In this document: one piece after another, positions 57,201 to 64,000 of the stretch
Position numbering within the stretch: position 1 is the stretch's first letter
Layout of the letters: each line of letters begins with the position of its first letter
The notes under the pieces: generated by a model
Database searches by the model: none
The model's input: the letters and a program-made list of their open reading frames with translations, nothing else
What the model was told of the DNA's origin: nothing
Assembly (NCBI GenBank): GCA_946811695.1
Contig: OX328124.1
Coordinates: 32,115,648-32,179,647 of the forward strand
From: Gonocerus acuteangulatus
Taxonomy: Eukaryota; Arthropoda; Insecta; Hemiptera; Coreidae
DNA length: 64,000 nucleotides
Direction of reading: 5' to 3'
Program-made: the position numbers and the translations under genes

Positions 57201-57946
57201 AAGCGCTATCTGTAGCCGTTTTCGAGAAACATTGAAACACCAACTTTTTCAAAATAATTTTCAGTTTGGGTATTCAGCAGAAACGATTAATTCAGTTGGA
57301 ACTTGTTCCTGACATTTGATATTTATCTATTCTATGATAGGTAAATTTTGGTTCCGTTTGGAGTTGAGAAAGTACTAGAAATAAAATATTTCATTAACAG
57401 GCATAAAAAGTTTTGGGATTGTCGTATATTTTTTAAAATATCTCGAAAACAGTTGGTTAGGAAATCGTTGTAAGTGGAAGGTAACCATTCGAAAGCTTAC
57501 TAAATTCTCTACTTAAAAAGTTCTGACGTAATTTTCCATGGGGCGATGTCAATCGGAGAAATAAGGACTTCAAAATTCGAAATAGTTAGTTTTTGCTCTT
57601 TTCAACGGGTTTTTGTATTTGTTTACCTAAAGTTTTAACAGGTTGTTTACCATTTTAATTGCATTTAACAGTAAAACAAGTATTTGACTAAAACAAGGTA
57701 AGAAAATGAGAAACATTGTTATAGTTTGTCCAAGAGCGAACGCTAAGAAGATGGGGGAAGTCGCCATGATACTGTCAGTTTCCTGTTGTGGCGCCTTAAA
57801 TCTATTTTCTCTTCGAGATTTTCTTTTATATTTTTCACGAAAGATCAAACCCCACCAATAAATTCTACTATTCCTTTACTAATGGCACAAGGGATATGAA
57901 CGGAACCGTGCTAAGATGACGCAGATCCTGCGAGTCGGACTTTTTT
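57200..57946 (-). mobile_element. family 2 HINE-like 5' portion, joined to a LINE fragment
   Basis: On the minus strand it begins AAAAGTCCGACTCGCAGG near 57945, then TTAGCACGGTTCC, and includes one ~350 bp unit at 57560-57200. The 3' stem-loop is absent; the junction is with LINE RNase H sequence in antisense. Confidence 0.55.
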
Positions 57947-58151
57947 GAAGATGTGTCAGTCTAATTTTTTCCAAGTCCCATCAGGATTTTAATGTCAACG
58001 ATATCAGTTCTGATACTAAGTTAGATGAAAAATAAAATATTATTTTATGTTCAATTGAAAAAGTTCATGAATTCCTTACAATTGAATAAACAGGGGAAAC
58101 AAAAAATAAAAATCTGGCTAGACAAAGGATTTCTAAATTTTATTAGATTTT

Positions 58152-58158
<7 letters not shown>

Positions 58159-58212
<54 letters not shown>
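58159..58212 (+). repeat. poly-A run of ~53 bases
   Basis: Uninterrupted A-run next to the CAGTGGTACC element. It could be the tail of a retroposon whose body I do not recognise. Confidence 0.8.
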
Positions 58213-58216
<4 letters not shown>

Positions 58217-58299
58217 TTGGCCCGACTGTGTGACGCACAGTGGTACCGAGAAGGAAAAAAACCCCAAAACAGAAGGTGTTCAAACACGTTTGAACTAAC

Positions 58300-58365
58300 T
58301 TTATTTTTTTTTTTTTTTTTTTTTAAACGGCGCATCGACAAATCTGGTCCATTAGCGCCGTAACA
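58300..58365 (-). repeat. family A SINE, 3' end only
   Basis: A T-run on the plus strand followed by ACGGCGCATCGACAAATC and TTAGCGCCG is the family A tail. The matching site in copy 1 lacks it. The target duplication is not clear. Confidence 0.65.
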
Positions 58366-58658
58366 GTTTTTTGTATACCTAATTAGTTGTAGAATACTGC
58401 TATAATATTTTTTTTTATATTTCTGATCACAAAACACCTTTTTGTTGACCGTTTTCTCACCGAGTAAAAACCTCACTGTTTTTAGTTAAAGGTAAAACAA
58501 TATTTTATACCACTTATATTATTCCTAAAAAATTGATGTTACCCAGGAAGTTTCATTTGTATATGTAGCTTTTAAAAGAATTTTCTTTTTCGCCAAAATG
58601 TACTATGAACTTGTATTTAGGTTGTGGAGATATCTGTACTGAAACTAAGTTATCCTTA

Positions 58659-58751
58659 TTGAGAGGAGATTGTTGACCGTTGATGATGCGAAGGTAGGGA
58701 TTGTCAGGGTTCGGTCATTCAAAATGACCGAACCCCGACAATCCCTAACTT
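58659..58751 (-). mobile_element. hairpin element with 13 bp target duplication
   Basis: The stem GGGATTGTCNGGGTTCGGTC and its inverse occupy 58697-58748. Read on the minus strand, the tail contains AACGGTCAACAATCTCC, like the tails at 16314 and 51350. TAAGTTATCCTTA (58646-58658) and TAAGTTATCTTTA (58752-58764) flank it, and copy 1 of the host element lacks it. Confidence 0.75.
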
Positions 58752-58841
58752 TAAGTTATCTTTAGTTTTTTTGGTGTAGAAAAAAGCGGGACTTAGCATA
58801 ATTTTGCATAAAAGTGCATGATTTGAAGTTGCTGTCCTATA

Positions 58842-58920
58842 TTTTTTTTTTTCGTTTTTGACGGCGCATCAACTATTTGGCTATTAGCACCGATCAATCA
58901 ACTATTTGACTATTAGCGCT
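58842..58920 (-). repeat. family A SINE 3' end with 11 bp target duplication
   Basis: GCTGTCCTATA occurs at 58831-58841 and 58921-58931. The insert is a T-run plus ACGGCGCATC and an internally repeated CAACTATTTGRCTATTAGC block. Confidence 0.85.
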
Positions 58921-58991
58921 GCTGTCCTATAACATTCATCGCCGTACTCGGCCGTATGTGTGCACAGCCTAATAAAATGAATTGATGCGAC

Positions 58992-58996
<5 letters not shown>

Positions 58997-59025
<29 letters not shown>

Positions 59026-59067
59026 GGCGCATCGACAAATCATGTCCATTAGCGCCGACATCCAGGG
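58997..59067 (-). repeat. family A SINE 3' end with 14 bp target duplication
   Basis: TGATGCGACTATTT occurs at 58983-58996 and 59068-59081. The insert is a T-run plus ACGGCGCATCGACAAATC and GCGCCGACATCC. The tRNA head is absent. Confidence 0.9.
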
Positions 59068-59542
59068 TGATGCGACTATTTCACGAAAAACGAGTTTACC
59101 ATTGTTATTATCTGCAGAGAGTTGTTGAACAGTTTGTGACAGCAAGTAACTTAACATATACAGTGAGATTCACCTAATAGCTCATGTGAAACTCAAAATT
59201 TATCCGTTATAAACGAAAATTCTAATTAAGTGGAATACGTCGCGAACAGTTAACAGTATTACATTGATTGTTAATTTTTTTTAACTTAGCACTCGAAAAT
59301 ACATTTTGAAATATACATATCTCTACAAATTGAGTAAAATATGACTTTTTTAAATTGAAAACTTGCTGTTTTTCACGGTTTTCGTAATATAAAACCCGTT
59401 TATCTTCCAAAATAATAATTCTATCGAATTGGCAGTGGTCTCATTCGACTCAGCACTAGAAAATACCTTAAAAACGACACCAAAATCAGAATGATTCAAG
59501 AACCTACAGGTTTGTTCCCGAAATCGGGCGTTTGGCACCACT

Positions 59543-60025
59543 GTGCGACGTGTCGTTCGGTTAATAATGGAGCTAGAATATTGAATTGATAGTATCTCCG
59601 GTTTAAAGAGTATCTGTTGAAAAAGAATTTTATTGGGAAGCCAATATGGCTATAAAGCAAGAAGATGGATTTATTAAGAAATGTCTGAGTGTGAATTAAT
59701 ACAATTCAGTATAAATCGTGACGGATGAGAAATGGGATCAGATAGACATGTAAATAATTAATATAATATATTTGTTGCTATATTTGAATGTAAGTGGCGG
59801 AAAATGAGAATGAATGCTAACTAGATGTAAGGTATATGAATAATATGTAGTAGAGTGTAATGTGGTGTGTGATCAATAAGTCAAGACTCCCCCTGAGCAG
59901 GCGCTTGCTTACGGCCTCCTTCCACTAGTCTCTCCTACTTACCTCATAATCCCTAGCTCCTCTCTCCCAACGCCCAAACCAAATACATCCTCTATTAGAA
60001 GATAAACAGCTCTTAGCAAACATCT
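59543..60025. other. unassigned DNA
   Basis: No gene, repeat terminus or structured RNA recognised. Confidence 0.4.
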
Positions 60026-60033
60026 ATCATTAC

Positions 60034-60835
60034 TAGAGCCCGGAAGTTAGGCATTTATTTTTGGTTAAAATAGGCAGGCAAAAAGGCACTTGAAATACTG
60101 AAAATAGGCAGTACTGTAATTAAAATAGGCATTTATTAGGAGTGAAGGCAAAGAGGAATCTCACTAATTATTAATGAAAATATGTATTTTAAATACTTAT
60201 TAATTTCTTTATTATCAATTTATCACAGAATTAGTGTACTTACTCTTACTTTCCCTTGTTACAAGCAACAACAAGATGCTTTTTCAAAGTATCAACTCTC
60301 ATAGACCTTCTAAGAAAAAATGTTTTTCATCATGAAAAAACTTCCTCTGCATTATCTTATCATTTCTAAATCCGGAATACCAGGTAATTACACCATTATC
60401 ACAGCAAAAGGGGTTTGAGGAAGGAGACTTACTTCTCTCATCCTCTCTCTTTCCTGCTATTCGTTATGCTTGTGCATTCCATCTACTAAGGAAGGTTCTG
60501 TTATTTACAGAGGTTCAATCCATGGGTTGGGAAAATAAGCTTTCGAATAGATATTTGTCACGGCAAAATGTAATTTAATTTGTGAAACCTTTTTGTCTTC
60601 GACGAACTGAAATTCGAAATCCGTTATGTGCTTTTTAAAATGTTTAAATCGCAGAACAAAATTGCATAGCGAGCAAAAAAGGCTTTAAATCTTAAAATAG
60701 CCAAAATAGGCAAAAAAGGCAAAATAAAAATTGTCTCTACACTTCCTAAATGCACGAAAACATATTTATTTCTATCTGATTCTTCAATATATCCATTCAG
60801 ATAAAAAAGGCATTTTGCCTAACTTCCGGGCTCTA
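60034..60835. mobile_element. hAT-type MITE with perfect 8 bp target duplication
   Basis: Ends TAGAGCCCGGAAGTTAGGC and (reverse) TAGAGCCCGGAAGTTAGGC are identical over at least 19 bases. ATCATTAC flanks both sides (60026-60033, 60836-60843). An 8 bp duplication is the hAT signature. The interior has repeated AAAATAGGCA motifs and no transposase. Confidence 0.9.
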
Positions 60836-61059
60836 ATCATTACTATTAAATATATTACCATACACACTATTACATACAGTAAAATCTCGTTAACACGGAC
60901 CTCTTTAACTCAGATGTCCGGATAACCCGGAACAGTTTTGAAAACCTAATTATGTTCTTCAGTGTAGTAAATGAAGACTTGTCTTACAGACGATAAATTG
61001 CTATTCTCAGTAAGTATATTATGCGAGATTTGCAAGCAAGTTTCGGTCGATGTACAGTA

Positions 61060-61195
61060 TCGTTTGCTCGTTGTCCGCGATTTAGACGAAACGTAAGAAT
61101 AAGGGAGAATCGTTAAAGAACCTTGCTGCAGAGTTTGGAACAGGAACATCGACCATATCTGATTGGAAAAGGACAGAAAACGTATTGAAGACTTT
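61060..61195 (+). pseudogene. pogo/Tigger transposase DNA-binding fragment
   Basis: The plus-strand text ESLKNLAAEFGTGTSTISDW plus KR matches the helix-turn-helix of CENP-B-like pogo/Tigger transposases (the K.xxLAxxFGxxxSTISxWKK pattern). The reading frame upstream is interrupted and the catalytic core is absent. Confidence 0.7.
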
Positions 61196-61384
61196 TTTTT
61201 TTTTTTCAAGTGATTTCTAAGGACAGTTTATGGTGGTTATGACACCCAAAGAACGAGTAGCAAACATTGAGAAATTGATGGTATATTTCAAGAGCCAAGC
61301 CAAAACATTGCCGAATGACCTTCTAATGTTAAAGCGGATGCGAGATCGCGATACACTAAACTGAGACGGCAGAAGCTCACTGCC

Positions 61385-61515
61385 TTTTAGCACTTTCCTC
61401 CGAAGGAAAGTAGCTATTGAGGTTGGACTCATGACGGAATTTTTGAAAAATTTCTTCGAATCTTTATCGATCCTACCTAGTAGACACCGAAAATGACCCC
61501 CGTTAAAATTTATAT

Positions 61516-61580
<65 letters not shown>

Positions 61581-62508
61581 TATGTGTCTGTTAACACGAT
61601 AGCGGCCAGAGTTTTTGTTTTTTCTTCATGAAACGTGGTATATAGCGTTCAAATAGCAAACGATTGAACGAGTTCGTTAACCACCAAAATCGGTCCACCG
61701 GGAGGGGGGGTTTACCCCGGACCCAAAACACTAATTTGACCATACCAGCCGTAGTTTTTGTTATATTTCAACGAAACTCGGTATTCGTTATTTTGATCTA
61801 AAGAGAGAATTCTGTTGTAAAAATAAACTAAATCGGTTCATTAGAAGGGGGGGTTTACACCGGACCCACAATACCAATTTGCCACTGCCAGCCGTAATTT
61901 TTGTTACATTTCAACGAAACTTGGTATTCGTGGTGGTAATCAACAGAGAAAAATGGGTGGTAAAAATAAACTAAATCGGGTTATTTGGAGGGGGGGTTTA
62001 CTCCGGACCTAAAGTACTAATATACTCATAACGGTCGTAATTTCTGCTGTATTGTAACGAAATGCGGTATGCGTCGTGGGTAACTCTTGAGAAAGAAGTG
62101 TTGTAAAAATGAAGTAAATCGGTCTATTGGAAAGGAGGGTTTACTTTAAAGTCTGTTTCATTACAATTAGCCAGCCAGACGTAGGTTCGCAAAGGCGCTA
62201 CAAGGAGCGCTATCTCCCACTATGGGGACTGTATCCTGTTCCTGCGTCAGATCAAAAGACGGAATGTGAAGTTTTTGTGTATTTATTAAGTAGTACAGTA
62301 TCATGTATTAACATAACTCTGGAAGCAAATTATTTACAAAATTAATAATTGAACAGGCCTCATAAGAAATGTAAATGAGCAGAACTATTCACGTTTTTAT
62401 TTTATTTATATAGGTTATTTACAGCAAATTATTCAGTAATGTAGTCTACACTAAAAAAAATCTGAGGAAAGTGCTTAGTTATGCAGCTCCTGCGTGACGG
62501 ACTTTTTT
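61385..62508 (-). mobile_element. Helentron/HINE-like element, family 1, copy B
   Basis: It is inverted relative to copy A (48747-49991) with the same ends: the CTTTCCTCCGAAGGAAAG stem-loop at the left and AAAGTCCGTCACGCAGG (reversed) at the right. It includes a TA tract (61507-61578) and ~125 bp tandem units (61690-62150). It sits inside a pogo-like element. Confidence 0.65.
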
Positions 62509-62721
62509 ACTACAGACTAGTTTGTAACTATATTGAGTACAGTGCAAATACATAGGCAAGTAGAGTAGATACAAGGTATGTGTTTTTAGGTGAAAGTGTG
62601 TCGATAATAAATTCTAAACTCCATTAAAAATATTTCGGCGATTTATATGGTTTACCCGGATTTCCGTTAACTCGGATCGGCCCTGGTCCCAGTTGATCCG
62701 GCTAAACGAGGGTTTACTGTA

Positions 62722-64000
62722 TTCTATAAATAAAGAGAAATTATAAGTCATGCCACAGATGTTTTTATTGGCCACTACTTATTTTATAACTAAGCAACGG
62801 GAAAATGAGATGAACTAATTCGTCCTTACAACACCAACTAAATATTCTATAGAAAGCGTCAAGTAAAGATCAAAAATTATCTTAACTTGCTTTTCTTATT
62901 ACACATTGTCATCTAATTTAATAAGTCAGCTACAGATTTTACATTTCTTCACCATATTACGTTTTACAGCTTCAACACAATCTCCTCAAAAAATATAAAA
63001 TGCGGGATAAGGTACATTTTAAACGTACTGAATTAAAAAATTGGAAGCTTATAGCATACGTTTTTCGATGTCATGGATTAATATTTTAGAAATTTACTGC
63101 TTGAATGCATGTTACAAATTTAAATGCTAAAAATAACCACCATGCTGAGTTACATTGAGAGGGGCTTAAATAAAATATAACTAAGGGCTAACATAGTATC
63201 ATTTAGACGCTCGTTAATTGAGGCTAACTATGTAATTTGGAAGGAAATGTAGTTTTTAGAGGCGAATAATACTATTAAAAAGAAGTTTGTTTAATTAGCA
63301 CCTATAAATAAATAAGCATTAATTTAACAATCAAAAATTACATGAAGCTGTTGTTTTTTATTTTTAATTACAAGCGAACTTTTTCTTCTCGCTAAAATCG
63401 TTTAATATTAACAAAAACTTATAAACTATGATTATACAGAAAAACAATATGAGGACAAATTATACAAATAAAAAAAAAACTCGCCTTATATAGACGTAAT
63501 AAAGTCATAGCACAATATGCTTTAGCCTTTTATGTTTATACTTAGTGTAATTTAATGAGCTAATATCGTAGTCAGTTCTTTCCTTAATAGATGACTGTGG
63601 GCTATATTTACGGTCTTTAAAAAACTTAACTGCTATATGGTATATAAATGTGGAGATGCCTAGGGAAGCTTTCCATAAATCTTAAACATTTACTTTGCAT
63701 TATTTGCGATTTTTTGAAGTTTGTACGCCAAGTGTAGGGCCATATTGGACAGGCGTAACAAATAATTGGTCTAATATATCAGAGATCAAGAATTTTTTTT
63801 TATTTAGACGATTTAAATTAGTTTCTGTTCAACAGGGGAGTTTAGGTACCCATTCTTACTGAATTTCAGGGTTTTATTCACAACAAATGCCGTTTGTCAA
63901 ATGTTGATAGATGGCTTAGGGGATGTTTCAAGATTTTCTTCCTCCTGATGGAAACATTTTATAAACTTCTAGCTGATAAACCAATCGTTAAGGTAGGTAT
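62722..64000. other. unassigned AT-rich DNA
   Basis: No gene is seen, and I could not find the missing first MBD exon here. A weak resemblance to a LINE 3' end near 63590-63960 (minus) is too decayed to call. Confidence 0.35.

Larger units (their letters stand above)
58238..59542. mobile_element. TIR element with CAGTGGTACC ends, copy 2, carrying four later insertions
   Basis: Its ends CAGTGGTACC and GGCACCACTG match copy 1 (33246-34222) and the two align throughout. Relative to copy 1 it has extra DNA at about 58300-58365, 58659-58751, 58842-58920 and 58997-59067. Confidence 0.75.
60877..62719 (+). mobile_element. pogo/Tigger element remnant with nested HINE-like element
   Basis: Ends CAGTAAAATCTCGTTAAC and (reverse) CAGTAAACCCTCGTTTAGCC are flanked by TA. 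A transposase start lies at about 61060-61190. A family 1 HINE-like copy (61385-62508) interrupts it. Confidence 0.8.

Noticed and set aside
63590..63960. Weak minus-strand resemblance to a LINE C-terminus (TPVQYGPTLGV, later FFKDRKYSPQS)
   Set aside because: Several stops and too little matched sequence; not distinguishable from chance.

Overview
This is a gene-poor, AT-rich animal genomic window, almost certainly from an arthropod and probably an insect. The reasons are long introns with GT-AG borders, tRNA-derived SINEs, mariner, pogo/Tigger, hAT and piggyBac-type elements, and three recognisable protein-coding genes. I cannot name the species.

Layout. 1-4990 is repeats and AT-rich DNA: a fold-back element at the left edge, a long inverted-arm element, a TTAA-flanked MITE with a SINE inside it, and a small TTA-flanked MITE. 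4996-7188 (minus) is a complete single-exon ORF for a secreted-then-anchored leucine-rich-repeat membrane protein, with a splice acceptor just upstream of its start. 10223-26269 (plus) holds eleven coding exons of the 3' part of timeout/timeless-1 (TIMELESS, Tof1/Swi1 family). They join in frame into 678 residues and the stop. The N-terminal half is not visible, so the LRR gene may lie inside a timeout intron on the opposite strand. 26270-41010 has no gene I can defend. It holds TIR elements, SINEs, and a quiet AT-rich stretch (about 35.6-38.8 kb) that could be 3'UTR of the next gene.

41011-56230 (minus) holds seven coding exons of an MBD5/MBD6-type gene (Drosophila six-banded family). They join in frame into 934 residues and a stop. 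The first exon of the MBD fold lies beyond the visible sequence. One intron-retaining ending is possible. 56231-64000 is a nested repeat landscape.

The mobile DNA is the richest part. It includes: (a) hairpin elements with 13-14 bp target duplications and a shared 3' tail, whose arms carry a hammerhead-like or Penelope-like motif; (b) two families with Helentron/HINE-like architecture (conserved 5' end, sub-terminal inverted repeat, tandem repeats, TA microsatellite, 3' stem-loop), two copies being joined to LINE RNase H fragments; (c) at least three tRNA-derived SINE families; (d) a hAT MITE with a perfect 8 bp duplication; (e) a dead mariner carrying a TTAA element and abutting a 5S rRNA-derived sequence; and (f) a pair of homologous elements in which one copy carries four extra insertions, so filled and near-empty sites can be compared.

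The genes do not form an operon-like system. Timeout (replication fork protection) and the MBD5/6-like protein (chromatin) are both nuclear, but nothing here links them functionally. No RNA gene, CRISPR array or bacterial-type element was found.
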